NCBI GenBank assembly: GCA_002709955.1
Contig: PAQY01000003.1
Span: forward strand, 39,401-103,400
Length of the DNA stretch: 64,000 bases
Source: Rhodospirillaceae bacterium
GTDB lineage: Bacteria; Pseudomonadota; Alphaproteobacteria; UBA8366; Aestuariispiraceae
Direction: 5' to 3'
Positions 1 to 9,197 of this stretch are shown here, piece after piece; position 1 is the stretch's first letter; every line of letters begins with the position of its first letter. The notes beneath the pieces are model-generated. The model did no database searches. It was not told where the DNA came from and saw only the letters and a list, made by a program, of their open reading frames with translations. Made by a program: the position numbers and the translations under genes.

Positions 1-233
1 GACAGCAACCCTTGCTCTGTCTCATGATGCAGCAATTGCGCTTCATCTGTCGGTTCAAAATAACCTTTAGAGCGATGAAACAGCTGAAAACCCAGGTCTT
101 GTTCAAATTTGGACAAGGCGATGCTGACCGCCGGGCGTGTCAGGTTCAACAATTCCGCCGCCCTGGAAACAGAGCCCATTTCCATAACCGCATGAAAAAC
201 CTCTAAAGACCGTAAAGAAATATGCATATCCAT
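1..233 (-). CDS. LysR-family transcriptional regulator, partial (N-terminal HTH)
   Basis: The minus strand reads MDMHISLRSLEVFHAVMEMGSVSRAAELLNLTRPAVSIALSKFEQDLGF and on to the window edge without a stop. This is the winged helix-turn-helix of a LysR-type regulator: the SLRSLEVFHAV start, the SVSRAAELLNLTRPAVS recognition region and the ALSKFEQDLGFQLFHR wing are typical. Only about 77 codons are present; the effector-binding domain lies outside the window. Starts at 233 and 227 are both possible. It is divergent from the oxidase/importer operon that begins at 432, the usual layout for a LysR regulator and its target, so regulation of that operon is inferred from position. Confidence 0.88.
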   Translation of the reverse strand, partial: MDMHISLRSLEVFHAVMEMGSVSRAAELLNLTRPAVSIALSKFEQDLGFQLFHRSKGYFEPTDEAQLLHHETEQGLL

Positions 234-431
234 CCTGTCCCGCGAAACGCCCCCATTCGGGTTGGTTTCACTCTCTCGCTTGTTAAATCAATCGAAATTA
301 TACGATACAATAATTAAATTGACGATATAGGAAAAGGCCGCCGATAGTGGCGTCACGGTCAATGTCCAAAAAAAAGATACTGGGACGATTACGCGGCGCA
401 TGGAATGCGCTATCAGGGGGAATAGGGTATT
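234..431. promoter_or_regulatory. Divergent promoter region between the LysR gene and the oxidase operon
   Basis: This AT-rich intergenic stretch separates two divergent genes. At 292-305 there is an interrupted dyad, TCGAAATTATACGA, of the kind bound by LysR proteins (close to T-N11-A, though the spacing here is 12). No clear -35/-10 pair could be fixed by eye. Assignment as the LysR operator is inference from position. Confidence 0.35.
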
Positions 432-1844
432 TTGGTTACCGATACATTTGGCGCATCCACGAATAGGAATGCAGCAGCCCGATCACAATCGGATGGATTA
501 TTTGCGGCCGGTTTCAAGGAAACACCGCTTTGGTGGGACGATGCCCAGCCGCTGGACCTAACACCCCGCAATGACAATGGGGGGCTGCATAACAGCAGTT
601 TGCCCAATCGCGTCGATGTCGCCGTCATCGGATCGGGCTATACCGGGCTGAATGCCGCGCTGGAAACGGTCCGGGGGGGCCGCAGCACGTTGGTCCTGGA
701 TGCAGAGCAGGCCGGATGGGGCTGTAGCTCACGCAATGGCGGACAGATCAGCACAAGCATAAAGCCCAGCATCGAAAAGCTGGCGAAAAAATTCGGTGTC
801 GAGCGCGCCGTCGCCATTCACCGCGAAGGTCAATCCGCCCTGGAATGGATCGCTGACTTTATTCGCAGCGAGGCCATTGATTGTGATTTCAGCCATGTTG
901 GTCGTTTCCACGCCGCCCACACGCCCGCGCATTATGAAATGCTGGCGCGGGAGGCGAAGCGAAACACCGTAGAGACGGCTGGCGTCGAAATGATACCGCG
1001 CAGCGAACAACGCAAAGAGCTGGGGTCCAACGCCTATTTCGGGGGCGCGCTGTATCCCAATCATGCTTCATTGCATCCAGCGAAATATCATTCGGAACTG
1101 CTGAAGCGCGTGCTGAATGCGGGTGCGACAGTGCTTGCCCACACGCCCGTCCTGCAAATTGAGAAAACCAGTGATGGCTATATTTTGACGACAAACCGCG
1201 GATCTGTCGTCGCCCGGGATGTTGTCGTTGCAACCAATGGCTATTCCGGGAAAATCCTGCCCTGGCTGCGGCGGCGTATTATCCCGATTGGCAGCTATAT
1301 CATCGCAACGGAAGTGCTTCCCGCAGCCCTGGTCAATGACCTGTTTCCCAAAAACAGGATTGCCAGCGACACATGCCGGGTCGTGTATTATTACAGGGCG
1401 TCACCGGATCGCCGCCGCATTGTCTTTGGCGGGCGTGTCAGCGCGCGCGAAACGGATCCAAAGCTCAGCGCACCCGCATTGTATAAGGATATGACCCGCA
1501 TATTCCCGGAATTGCGGGATTACAGAATTTCGCATTCCTGGGCGGGAACTGTTGCCTACAGCTTTGATACATTAGCGCATTGCGGGCGGCATGACGGGAT
1601 GTATTACGCGGCCAGTTACTGCGGGTCCGGTGTTTCTATGGCCAGCTATCTGGGCATGCGGACCGGCAAGCGGATACTGGGTCTAGAGTCTGGCAAAACA
1701 GCGTTTGATGATCTGCCCTTCCCAACACGCCCCCTATACTATGGAACGCCATGGTTTCTGCCAGCGACAGTGGCCTGGTACCGCTGGTGCGATACGCGCG
1801 CCAGCGAAAAGGCCAAACGACACGCGACCCCTTTGGGTCGATAA
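432..1844 (+). CDS. FAD-dependent amine/amino-acid oxidoreductase (DAO family, PuuB-like)
   Basis: A 470-residue flavoprotein of the D-amino-acid-oxidase fold. The dinucleotide-binding motif VAVIGSGYTG is at about residues 63-72, followed by VLDAEQAGWGCSSRNGGQIS, the hallmark of gamma-glutamylputrescine oxidase-type enzymes (aromatic WG, then S-x-RNGGQ near the FAD). These enzymes oxidise an amine or amino-acid C-N bond and pass electrons to oxygen or the chain. A stop codon at 423 in the same frame excludes longer versions. The first usable start is TTG at 432, with a GGGGGA-type site 11-15 bases upstream. It heads an operon with a polyamine-type ABC importer, which supports an amine substrate; the exact compound is unknown. 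Confidence 0.85.
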   Translation: MVTDTFGASTNRNAAARSQSDGLFAAGFKETPLWWDDAQPLDLTPRNDNGGLHNSSLPNRVDVAVIGSGYTGLNAALETVRGGRSTLVLDAEQAGWGCSSRNGGQISTSIKPSIEKLAKKFGVERAVAIHREGQSALEWIADFIRSEAIDCDFSHVGRFHAAHTPAHYEMLAREAKRNTVETAGVEMIPRSEQRKELGSNAYFGGALYPNHASLHPAKYHSELLKRVLNAGATVLAHTPVLQIEKTSDGYILTTNRGSVVARDVVVATNGYSGKILPWLRRRIIPIGSYIIATEVLPAALVNDLFPKNRIASDTCRVVYYYRASPDRRRIVFGGRVSARETDPKLSAPALYKDMTRIFPELRDYRISHSWAGTVAYSFDTLAHCGRHDGMYYAASYCGSGVSMASYLGMRTGKRILGLESGKTAFDDLPFPTRPLYYGTPWFLPATVAWYRWCDTRASEKAKRHATPLGR

Positions 1845-1983
1845 AGGTCTCCCATTCTGCACATCCGCCGGATTGGGATTTAAGGAAGTCGACGCACCAG
1901 TCTTTTGGGGATTGGAATAAGCGGCGGCGAATAAGAAATCGGGGGACGGCTGTCGTACCGCCGATCTAACACAGAGGAGTGAT

Positions 1984-3045
1984 ATGATGAAGCACAAGAT
2001 GATTCTGGCCAGTGCGGCAGCGGCCCTGCTGGCCAATGCGGCGTTTAGCGGCGGTGCCTTTGCCCAAGAAAAATCCGTTACAATCGCGTCCTGGGGCGGA
2101 TCCTATCAGGATGCCCAGAGCAAGGCCCTGTTTGTGCCCGCAAGCGCGGCAATGGGTGTCACGGTCAAGGAAGAAACCTATGGCGGCATGTCTGATGTGC
2201 GCCTGCAGGTCAACACCGGCGCGGTAACGCTGGATATCGTGGTCAGCGGGTCCGGCAGCGCCGCGCGCGCAGGCGCGGAAGGCTTGCTGGAGCCTTTGGA
2301 TTACTCCGTGATCGACGTATCCAATTTCTATCCGGGTCTGTATGACGAATATTGCGTTGGCGGGGATGTGTTCTCCGTTGTTGCCGCATGGAACACGGAA
2401 ACCTATGGCGAAAATGGCCCACAAAGCTGGGCTGACTTCTTTGACACCGAAAAATTCCCCGGCAAACGTGCCTATCGTGGCAAGGCCGCCGGTGCGCTTG
2501 AACCGGCCCTGATGGCCGATGGTGTGCCGATGGAAGATGTCTATAAGGTCCTGGATTCAGAAGAAGGCATTGATCGCGCCATCAACAAAATCCGCAGCAT
2601 CAAGGATCATATTGCGGTCTTCTGGTCGTCAGGCGCGCAACAGGCACAGCTGATGAAAGATGGCGAAGTTGACATGACCACCGGCTGGAACGGCCGCTTT
2701 GACGTCGCGAAAGCAGATGGTGCCAAAGTATCCTATACCTTCAACCAGGCCTTGCTGGATTACGATTGCTTCGCGGTGCCAAAAGGTGCCCCGAACAAAG
2801 ATCTGGCGATGCAGTTCCTGGCCGAAATTTCCAAACCGGAATATCAGGCCAACCTGCCCAAATACATCACCTATGGCCCGACCAACAAAGCCGCCTATGA
2901 TCTGGGTACAATCGATCCGGCTGTGGCAATGGCACTGCCATCACATCCAGACAATGCGGCAAAGCAACTGCCGATCAGCCTTGAATGGTATGAAAAGTGG
3001 GAAACCATTGCGGATGAAAAATACCAGGAAATGCTGACAGAATAA
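1984..3045 (+). CDS. ABC transporter periplasmic binding protein, spermidine/putrescine (PotD) type
   Basis: A 353-residue secreted solute-binding protein. Residues 1-28 form a Sec signal peptide (basic MMKHK, a hydrophobic Ala/Leu core, then AFAQ before the mature EKSVTIASWGG). The mature start VTIASWGGSYQDAQ is characteristic of the SBP_bac_8/PotD cluster that binds polyamines, opines and related small cations. A strong AGAGGAG site precedes the ATG. ATPase and permease genes follow; a stable hairpin lies just after the stop, which would favour high expression of the binding protein over the membrane parts. The ligand cannot be set from sequence alone. Confidence 0.88.
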   Translation: MMKHKMILASAAAALLANAAFSGGAFAQEKSVTIASWGGSYQDAQSKALFVPASAAMGVTVKEETYGGMSDVRLQVNTGAVTLDIVVSGSGSAARAGAEGLLEPLDYSVIDVSNFYPGLYDEYCVGGDVFSVVAAWNTETYGENGPQSWADFFDTEKFPGKRAYRGKAAGALEPALMADGVPMEDVYKVLDSEEGIDRAINKIRSIKDHIAVFWSSGAQQAQLMKDGEVDMTTGWNGRFDVAKADGAKVSYTFNQALLDYDCFAVPKGAPNKDLAMQFLAEISKPEYQANLPKYITYGPTNKAAYDLGTIDPAVAMALPSHPDNAAKQLPISLEWYEKWETIADEKYQEMLTE

Positions 3046-3061
3046 CGTCGGCACAGAGTGG

Positions 3062-3091
3062 GGTGCGGATGTCTGGTGGGACATCCGCACC
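3062..3091 (+). promoter_or_regulatory. Intra-operon hairpin after the binding-protein gene
   Basis: A perfect 12-bp inverted repeat (GGTGCGGATGTC, six-base loop TGGTGG, GACATCCGCACC) lies between the binding-protein stop and the ATPase start. The outer CAGA/TCTG can extend the stem. A short, only moderately U-rich tract follows. It would fit a partial terminator or an mRNA-stabilising stem that sets binding-protein excess in ABC operons. Confidence 0.7.
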
Positions 3092-3133
3092 TCTGTTTCC
3101 TTAACCATCATTTCGCCTAAAGGGAGTTCGCGT

Positions 3134-4219
3134 GTGACCAATCAAGACAGAGAAGCGCTGCCCATTACGATCCGTGGCGTGACCAAAGCCTATGGCCGCA
3201 CAAAAGCCCTGGATGCGGTCGATCTGGATATCAAAGAGGGTGAGTTCCTGACCCTGTTGGGACCGTCTGGATCCGGCAAGACAACGCTGTTGATGGTTCT
3301 GGCCGGGTTTACCAGACCCGATTGCGGCAGCGTCTTGTTCGGGGACAAGGAAGTCATCCATATGCCCCCGCATCTGCGCGATGTCGGTATGGTATTCCAA
3401 AGCTATGCCCTGTTCCCGCATATGACGGTAGCAGGCAATATCGGATATCCGCTGCGTGTGCGCGGCATATCAAAAGACGAAATTCAGAAGCGCTGTGAAT
3501 GGGCGCTGGAAACCGTCCAATTGGGCGGTTATGGCGAACGCCGCGTTGAACAATTGTCCGGCGGGCAAAAGCAGCGTGTCGCGCTTGCCCGATCCATTGT
3601 GTTTGAACCCCAGATTTTGTTGATGGACGAACCCCTGTCCGCGCTGGACAAAAAGCTGCGCGATCATATGCAAATTGAACTGCGCCGCCTGCATGAGAAA
3701 CTGGGCATGACAACGGTTTACGTCACCCATGATCAACGAGAAGCACTGACCATGTCCGACCGTATTGCGGTTGTGAACCATGGCAAGCTGATGCAGGTCG
3801 ATACACCGGCCCGGATTTATGACCAGCCCGCCAATCGCTTTGTTGCGGATTTCATCGGGGATTCCGCCTTTCTGCCGGTCACGCGGTCAGGCAATACAGC
3901 CTCTTATGCAGGAACGGTCCTTAAAATCGATCACGCCCTGCCAGACGGCGACCTGCTGCTGATGATCCGCCCGGAGCGTCTGAAAATTCAATCCGGAACC
4001 ATTTCAGAAGACAGCAACAGCTTTGACGGCATTGTCAGTGATGTTGTGTATCAGGGCGACAGTTTCGCCCTATACGCAACCCTGCCCGATGGACAATCTG
4101 TCAGTTTGCGCGGTGTCATTCGGTCTTCTACCTTATCGGCCTTACCAAAAGTCGGCGCCCCTATAAAATTATATCTGGAGCGTGAAGACACCGTCCTGAT
4201 TTCTGCAGCGGAGGTGTGA
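3134..4219 (+). CDS. ABC transporter ATP-binding protein, PotA type
   Basis: A 361-residue importer ATPase. Walker A is GPSGSGKTT (about residues 43-51), the ABC signature LSGGQKQRVALARS and Walker B ILLMDEPLSALD follow, with the switch histidine in VYVTHDQREAL. The C-terminal third, around MIRPERLKI, is a TOBE-type regulatory domain. Length and order match PotA/CysA-type subunits that energise uptake with two separate permeases. The GTG start at 3134 has an AAGGGAG site at good spacing. The stop region overlaps the next gene's leader, so translation is probably coupled. Confidence 0.92.
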   Translation: MTNQDREALPITIRGVTKAYGRTKALDAVDLDIKEGEFLTLLGPSGSGKTTLLMVLAGFTRPDCGSVLFGDKEVIHMPPHLRDVGMVFQSYALFPHMTVAGNIGYPLRVRGISKDEIQKRCEWALETVQLGGYGERRVEQLSGGQKQRVALARSIVFEPQILLMDEPLSALDKKLRDHMQIELRRLHEKLGMTTVYVTHDQREALTMSDRIAVVNHGKLMQVDTPARIYDQPANRFVADFIGDSAFLPVTRSGNTASYAGTVLKIDHALPDGDLLLMIRPERLKIQSGTISEDSNSFDGIVSDVVYQGDSFALYATLPDGQSVSLRGVIRSSTLSALPKVGAPIKLYLEREDTVLISAAEV

Positions 4220-4221
4220 CG

Positions 4222-5139
4222 ATGACAGCCAACAGCATGTCGGATACATCCTCGACCTGCCACAGCCTGAATGCGACCGTTCTGAAACGGAATGCATGGT
4301 GGGAACAATTTGCTCAGTTCGGATTATGCTCCCCCGCGCTGTTGTTGGTTCTGATCATTCTCGTCCTGCCAGTCGGGTGGCTGTTCTCCGTCTCTTTCGT
4401 TGGTGCGAATGGTGGATTCTCGCTTGAGAACTATTCCCGCATGGTGGAGAGCAAATCCTATTATCGCATCTTCATCACCACCTTTCAGGTCAGCCTGCTG
4501 AGTACAGGATTGTGTATCCTGATTGGCTACCCGTTTTCATATTTCCTATCGCAACTGCCAAGCCGCCTTGCCTCCCTGTGTTTGATCACGGTTTTGCTGC
4601 CATTCTGGACATCCCTGCTGGTGCGCACCTATGCCTGGCTGGTCCTGTTACAGCGCAAAGGCCTGGTCAATGATTGGGCGATCCAGTTGGGGTTGTGGGA
4701 AGAGCCCATCAAACTGGTGCATAACATGACGGGAACGCTGATTGGCATGGTCCATATCATGCTGCCGTTTCTGGTCCTGCCCCTGTATAATTCGATGAAG
4801 GCGATTGATCGCAGCTATTTGAATGCCGCGTCCAATCTGGGGGCCTCGCCTGTTCGCATTTTCTGGACCGTGTTTTTCCCATTATCGACACCGGGACTTT
4901 TCGCCGGGGCCTTGATCGTTTTTGTTCTGTGCCTTGGCTTCTTCGTGACGCCTGCTGTCCTGGGCGGTGGTAAAGTCATCATGGTCTCCATGAAGATCGC
5001 ATCCAATATTGAGCTTTTTGTGAATTGGGGGGCGGCCAGTGCGCTGGGCGTCATCTTGTTGCTGCTGACAATGATAATCCTGTGGTTCGCCGGGCGTTTC
5101 CTGGGATTTGACAGAATGGCGGGGAGTGGCGTCGGATGA
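4222..5139 (+). CDS. ABC transporter permease, PotB type
   Basis: A 305-residue inner-membrane permease with about six hydrophobic helices. The first spans FGLCSPALLLVLIILVLPVGWLFSV. The EAA-like cytoplasmic loop reads YLNAASNLGASPVRIFWTVFFPLSTPG and contacts the ATPase. The ATG at 4222 is preferred because GGAGG lies seven bases upstream; a GTG at 4216, overlapping the ATPase stop, would sit too close to that site. It pairs with the following permease to form the channel of the amine importer. Confidence 0.9.
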   Translation: MTANSMSDTSSTCHSLNATVLKRNAWWEQFAQFGLCSPALLLVLIILVLPVGWLFSVSFVGANGGFSLENYSRMVESKSYYRIFITTFQVSLLSTGLCILIGYPFSYFLSQLPSRLASLCLITVLLPFWTSLLVRTYAWLVLLQRKGLVNDWAIQLGLWEEPIKLVHNMTGTLIGMVHIMLPFLVLPLYNSMKAIDRSYLNAASNLGASPVRIFWTVFFPLSTPGLFAGALIVFVLCLGFFVTPAVLGGGKVIMVSMKIASNIELFVNWGAASALGVILLLLTMIILWFAGRFLGFDRMAGSGVG

Positions 5140-5966
5140 GAAACTGGTTAAACCGTTCGGTCTCGGACACACAGATTACGGTGCGACAGCGCCTGTGGCT
5201 GTATGTCTTTTCCACCATCATCATGATTTTGCTGGTGGCACCGACCCTGATCGTGATCCCGATGTCCTTTTCAGACTCTCAATATCTGGAATTCCCGCCC
5301 AGGGTCCTGTCCACCCGGTGGTATGAAAACTATTTTGGGTCTCCAGAATGGATGTCAGCGACGGTAACATCCTTTCTGGCTGCCTTTCTGACCATGCTGG
5401 TGGCAACCCCAATCGGGGTCCTGGCCGCCTATGGCCTGCACAATTCCAGCAGAAAGATCAGCAAATTCGTGTTCATCCTGCTGATCACTCCGATGATGGT
5501 GCCCCTGATCCTGATCGCGATTGGGACCTTCTATATCTATGTGAAACTGCAAATCCTGTACACACTGACGGGGCTGGTCTTGGCGCATTCCCTGTTGGCA
5601 TTGCCGCTGGTGCTGATCGTCACAGCATCCGCCTTGAAAAGCTACGACATGAATTTGGAAATGGCGGCGCGCAGTTTGGGGGCCGCCCGCTGGTGGGCAT
5701 TCCTGACCATCACGCTGCCGCAAATACGGTTTGCTGTGATCACATCGGCCTTGCTGTCGTTTCTGACATCCTTTGATGAAGTGGTGATCGCGATGTTCAT
5801 TTCTGGTGGCGACAATCCGACCCTGACGCGAAACATGTTCAACGCCTTGCGCGATCAGATTGATCCCACCATTGCATCGATTTCCACGATAATGATCGTC
5901 GTGACATCCCTGCTGATGACCATTGCCCTGTTGTTCGGCAAAACAGATACAAAGAGTTCAAAGTGA
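5136..5966 (+). CDS. ABC transporter permease, PotC type
   Basis: A 276-residue membrane protein, the second half of the permease heterodimer. It has about six transmembrane segments and the EAA loop NLEMAARSLGAARWWAFLTITLPQIR, closer to PotC than PotB. Its ATG overlaps the PotB-type stop in ATGA, and its own stop overlaps the next GTG, so the whole operon is translationally coupled. C-terminal TKSSK is a short polar tail. Confidence 0.9.
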   Translation: MRNWLNRSVSDTQITVRQRLWLYVFSTIIMILLVAPTLIVIPMSFSDSQYLEFPPRVLSTRWYENYFGSPEWMSATVTSFLAAFLTMLVATPIGVLAAYGLHNSSRKISKFVFILLITPMMVPLILIAIGTFYIYVKLQILYTLTGLVLAHSLLALPLVLIVTASALKSYDMNLEMAARSLGAARWWAFLTITLPQIRFAVITSALLSFLTSFDEVVIAMFISGGDNPTLTRNMFNALRDQIDPTIASISTIMIVVTSLLMTIALLFGKTDTKSSK

Positions 5967-7600
5967 TCCCAGAAACAGGTGCGGCGGACTATGACTTTAT
6001 CATAGTCGGGGCGGGGTCAGCAGGATGTGTGCTGGCCAGCCGCCTGTCAGAAAATGGCAAATATACAGTTTGCGTATTAGAGGCCGGAGGAACGGATCGC
6101 CGATTCTGGGTCGCCGTCCCTTTGGGCTATGGCAAGCTGTTCTATGACCAGACGGTCAACTGGTGCTATCGAACAGAGCCCAGCGATGGATTTGCCGGGC
6201 GTTCGGACTACTGGCCCCGTGGCAAGCTGTTGGGCGGGTCCAGCTCCATCAATGCGATGGTCTTCATCCGGGGGCAGAAGGAAGATTTTGATGATTGGGC
6301 ATCCGCCGGAAATCCCGGTTGGGATTGGGCGTCGGTCCTGCCCGTCTTCAAGGAATTGGAAACCTATGAGGCAGGCGGCGATGCCTATCGCGGTGCGGCG
6401 GGGCCCTTATCCGTGTCCCGTGCGGATCGCAATGCTCACCCCCTTTGTGCCGCCTATTTTCAGGCCGCGAAAGAGGTTGGATTGCCATTTAACCCGGATT
6501 TCAATGCCGCCGATCAGGAAGGCGTTGGCTTCTATCAGGTAACGACAAAGAACGGTCGTCGGCATTCCGCCGCAAAGGCCTTTCTGCGCCCCGCCATGGG
6601 CCGCAAGAATTTAACCGTGATCACCGGGGCCTTGACGACACGCATTGATTTTGATGGCACCCGTGCGGTAGGCGTGACCTATCGCAAGAACGGCACGGAT
6701 TGTACACTGCGGGCCAGGCGATCCGTCATCCTGTCGGCGGGCGCGATCAATTCCCCGCAATTGCTGCAATTGTCTGGGGTCGGACCGGCAGAACTGCTGC
6801 GAAAACACGGCATTACACCGGTGCTGGACCAGCCCCATGTCGGGGCCAATCTGATGGATCATATTGGTATCAATTATACCTATCGTGCGACCATACCCAC
6901 CCTGAATACAATTCTGCGACCCTGGTGGGGCAAACTATGGGTTGGTCTGCAATATCTACTGACCCGCACCGGCCCCTTGAGCCGCAGCATCAATCAAGCA
7001 GGCGGTTTTTTCAAAACTGATCCAGCCAAACCGCGACCGAACATGCAGCTGTACCTGCAAGCACTTTCAACCCTGAAGCCGAAACAGGGGGAGCGCCCCC
7101 TGCTGACGCCCGATCCTTATCCCGGCTTTTCAATCGGCCTGTCGAATTGCCATCCCTATAGTCGGGGATATCTGGAGATTTCCTCCCCCGATCCGACCGC
7201 CGCGCCGCGTATTGTCGCAAACCCCTATGATGACGAGCGCGATGTGCAGGAGATGTTGAAAGCCGTCAAACTTGTCAGGCAGATTGCAGCCCAGCCTGCG
7301 ATGGCGTCCTTGATTGAAGAAGAACTGCTGCCCGGGTCGTGGTGCCAAACGGATGATGAAATGATTGCCGATATCAAACGGCGCAGCGGGACCGTTTATC
7401 ATCCCAGCGGCACCTGTCGTATGGGTCCAGATGCCGCCAATGCCGTCGTTGATTCAAGACTGCGCGTCCATGGCCTGTCAGGCCTTCACGTTGTTGATAC
7501 ATCAATTTTTCCCAGTATTGTCTCTGGCAACACCAATGCATCGGCTATGATGATTGGGGCCAAGGGGGCTGCGATGATCTTAGAGGATGCCCAATCATGA
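5963..7600 (+). CDS. GMC-family FAD-dependent oxidoreductase (choline/alcohol dehydrogenase-like)
   Basis: A 545-residue flavoenzyme. The FAD motif FIIVGAGSAGCVLASRLSE lies near residue 13. GMC signature 1 surrounds RGKLLGGSSSINAMVFIRG, and signature 2 is GAINSPQLLQLSGVGP. The catalytic His sits in YHPSGTCRMG and the partner Asn in SGNTNASAMM. Such enzymes oxidise primary or secondary alcohols, including choline and polyethylene-glycol or sugar alcohols. The GTG start overlaps the upstream stop (GTGA). In this operon it may oxidise the alcohol or aldehyde left after deamination by the DAO-type oxidase; that order is inference. Confidence 0.88.
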   Translation: MIPETGAADYDFIIVGAGSAGCVLASRLSENGKYTVCVLEAGGTDRRFWVAVPLGYGKLFYDQTVNWCYRTEPSDGFAGRSDYWPRGKLLGGSSSINAMVFIRGQKEDFDDWASAGNPGWDWASVLPVFKELETYEAGGDAYRGAAGPLSVSRADRNAHPLCAAYFQAAKEVGLPFNPDFNAADQEGVGFYQVTTKNGRRHSAAKAFLRPAMGRKNLTVITGALTTRIDFDGTRAVGVTYRKNGTDCTLRARRSVILSAGAINSPQLLQLSGVGPAELLRKHGITPVLDQPHVGANLMDHIGINYTYRATIPTLNTILRPWWGKLWVGLQYLLTRTGPLSRSINQAGGFFKTDPAKPRPNMQLYLQALSTLKPKQGERPLLTPDPYPGFSIGLSNCHPYSRGYLEISSPDPTAAPRIVANPYDDERDVQEMLKAVKLVRQIAAQPAMASLIEEELLPGSWCQTDDEMIADIKRRSGTVYHPSGTCRMGPDAANAVVDSRLRVHGLSGLHVVDTSIFPSIVSGNTNASAMMIGAKGAAMILEDAQS

Positions 7601-8703
7601 AAATCACCAAACTGGAAACCTTCAGCATACCCGCCGTCGCCTTCACACGGCTGACCACAGAAGACGGATCGACCGGATGGGGACAGGTATCGACCTATAA
7701 TGCCGATATCACCGCCCAGGTCTTTCATCGTCAGGTTGCCCGGTGGGCCATAGGGCGCGATACCGGCGATCTGGGCGTTCTGGTGTCCGAGATTCCGGAG
7801 CGGGAACATAAATTTCCAGGCTCTTACCTGTATCGCGCAATCGGTGGATTGGACACGGCGATCTGGGATTGGCGTGGCAAGCAGGCGGGTAAGCCGGTTG
7901 CTGAGCTTCTGGGCGGCAGCGCGGGGACGATCCGCGCCTATGCCTCTTCCATGAAGCGCGACATCACGCCCAAGGATGAGGCCGCACGGTTCAGACGCCT
8001 TCAGGATGCCCATGGCTTCGATGCGTTCAAATTCCGGGTCGGATCAGAATGCGGTCATGACAAGGATGAATGGCCGGGGCGCAGCGAGGAAATCGTGCCA
8101 ACAATCCGCAAGGCCTTGGGTGAGTCCGCAACCCTGCTGGTCGATGCCAATTCCTGTTATTCCCCCGCCCGCGCGATCGAACTGGGCGCGATGCTGGAAG
8201 ACAATGGCGTCAGCCATTTTGAAGAACCCTGCCCTTATTGGGAAATGGAACAGACCGCAGAGGTGACAAAGGCCCTGTCCCTGGATGTGACAGGCGGGGA
8301 ACAGGATTGGGACCTGCACCATTGGAAGCGCATGATCGATATGCGCGCCGTCGATATCATCCAGCCAGATGTCATGTATATGGGCGGGATGGAACGCATT
8401 CTGAAAGTTGCCGCCATGGGGGCGGAGGCTGGCCTGCCCTGCACGCCCCATTGTGCCAATCTGTCCCTGGTGACCTTGTTTACCATGCATTTGTTAAGGG
8501 CCATTCCCAATGCCGGGAAATATCTGGAATTCTCTATTGAGGAGGCGGATTACTATCCCTGGCAATATGACCTGTTCGTGGAATCCCCCTATACCATCAC
8601 CGATGGCAAGGCGACGGTCACTGACGCGCCGGGCTGGGGTGTTGAAATCAATCCGGACTGGCTGGCCCGCGCCGCCTATCAAGTCACCAAGCTGGAGGCT
8701 TAG
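7597..8703 (+). CDS. Enolase-superfamily dehydratase, mandelate racemase subgroup
   Basis: A 368-residue enolase-superfamily protein. Metal ligands are visible as D183 (LVDAN), E209 (FEEP) and E235 (GGEQ). The His/Asp dyad of the mandelate-racemase subgroup appears as H285 (TPHCAN) and D258 (IQPD), with a likely acidic partner near E311. The base motif that is often KxK reads K145-F-R147 here, seen in some acid-sugar dehydratases. It would abstract the alpha proton of a carboxylic acid and usually eliminate water. The ATG overlaps the GMC stop. Substrate is not predictable; sugar-acid dehydration is the leading guess. Confidence 0.85.
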   Translation: MKITKLETFSIPAVAFTRLTTEDGSTGWGQVSTYNADITAQVFHRQVARWAIGRDTGDLGVLVSEIPEREHKFPGSYLYRAIGGLDTAIWDWRGKQAGKPVAELLGGSAGTIRAYASSMKRDITPKDEAARFRRLQDAHGFDAFKFRVGSECGHDKDEWPGRSEEIVPTIRKALGESATLLVDANSCYSPARAIELGAMLEDNGVSHFEEPCPYWEMEQTAEVTKALSLDVTGGEQDWDLHHWKRMIDMRAVDIIQPDVMYMGGMERILKVAAMGAEAGLPCTPHCANLSLVTLFTMHLLRAIPNAGKYLEFSIEEADYYPWQYDLFVESPYTITDGKATVTDAPGWGVEINPDWLARAAYQVTKLEA

Positions 8704-8721
8704 CGCGCTTTAAACTATTGT

Positions 8722-8727
8722 TATAAT
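8722..8727 (+). promoter_or_regulatory. Possible -10 element upstream of the cupin gene
   Basis: An exact TATAAT stands in the 91-base gap between the dehydratase and the cupin gene. No good -35 lies 16-18 bases upstream (the sequence there resembles TTAGCG), so independent transcription of the cupin is only a possibility. Confidence 0.25.
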
Positions 8728-8794
8728 ACCGAAAAACTGTAGAAATAGCGTTAGACGTTCGTCTCTCCCTCTTTGCATCCTTTAAGGACCCGCC

Positions 8795-9154
8795 ATGATT
8801 GATTTGAAAACCTTCGCCGATTTGTCCAGTCAACCTGTTGGTGAATTCTCCCCCAAGCCGACGACTGTAACGCCTGGCCAGAAGGAAGCTTCCAGCCCGC
8901 TTTGGACCTCTGCCGATGGGTTGACGCATATTGGCGTATGGGAATGCACGCCTGGTGTCTTTACCGCCGACCGCACGAAATCAGCGGAATATTGTCACAT
9001 CATTTCAGGGACTGCGACCGTCAAGAATAGTGACGGCAGCGGTCAGCGCGATATTGGCCCGGGCGACCTGCTTATCCTTCCGCTGGGCTGGACCGGTGAA
9101 TGGACGATCCATACCCATATTCGGAAGCTGTATGTAATCAACGCGGTGGCATAA
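8795..9154 (+). CDS. Small single-domain cupin (DUF861/EutQ-like)
   Basis: A 119-residue cupin. The core reads GVWECTPGVF, SAEYCHIISGTATVKNSDG and GPGDLLILPLGWTGEWTIH, the order of strands seen in DUF861-type cupins that often accompany DAO-type oxidases. A single His (EYCHII) and a Glu occupy the usual first metal motif, but the second motif is weak, so catalysis is uncertain; it could be a binding or sensor protein. A shallow site (TTTAAGGA) precedes the ATG. It is the last gene of the operon before a repeat element. Confidence 0.78.
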   Translation: MIDLKTFADLSSQPVGEFSPKPTTVTPGQKEASSPLWTSADGLTHIGVWECTPGVFTADRTKSAEYCHIISGTATVKNSDGSGQRDIGPGDLLILPLGWTGEWTIHTHIRKLYVINAVA

Positions 9155-9197
9155 GTTCCAGTTCAGCCTGAAAGGCTACCGGGCTCAATTGATCCCC

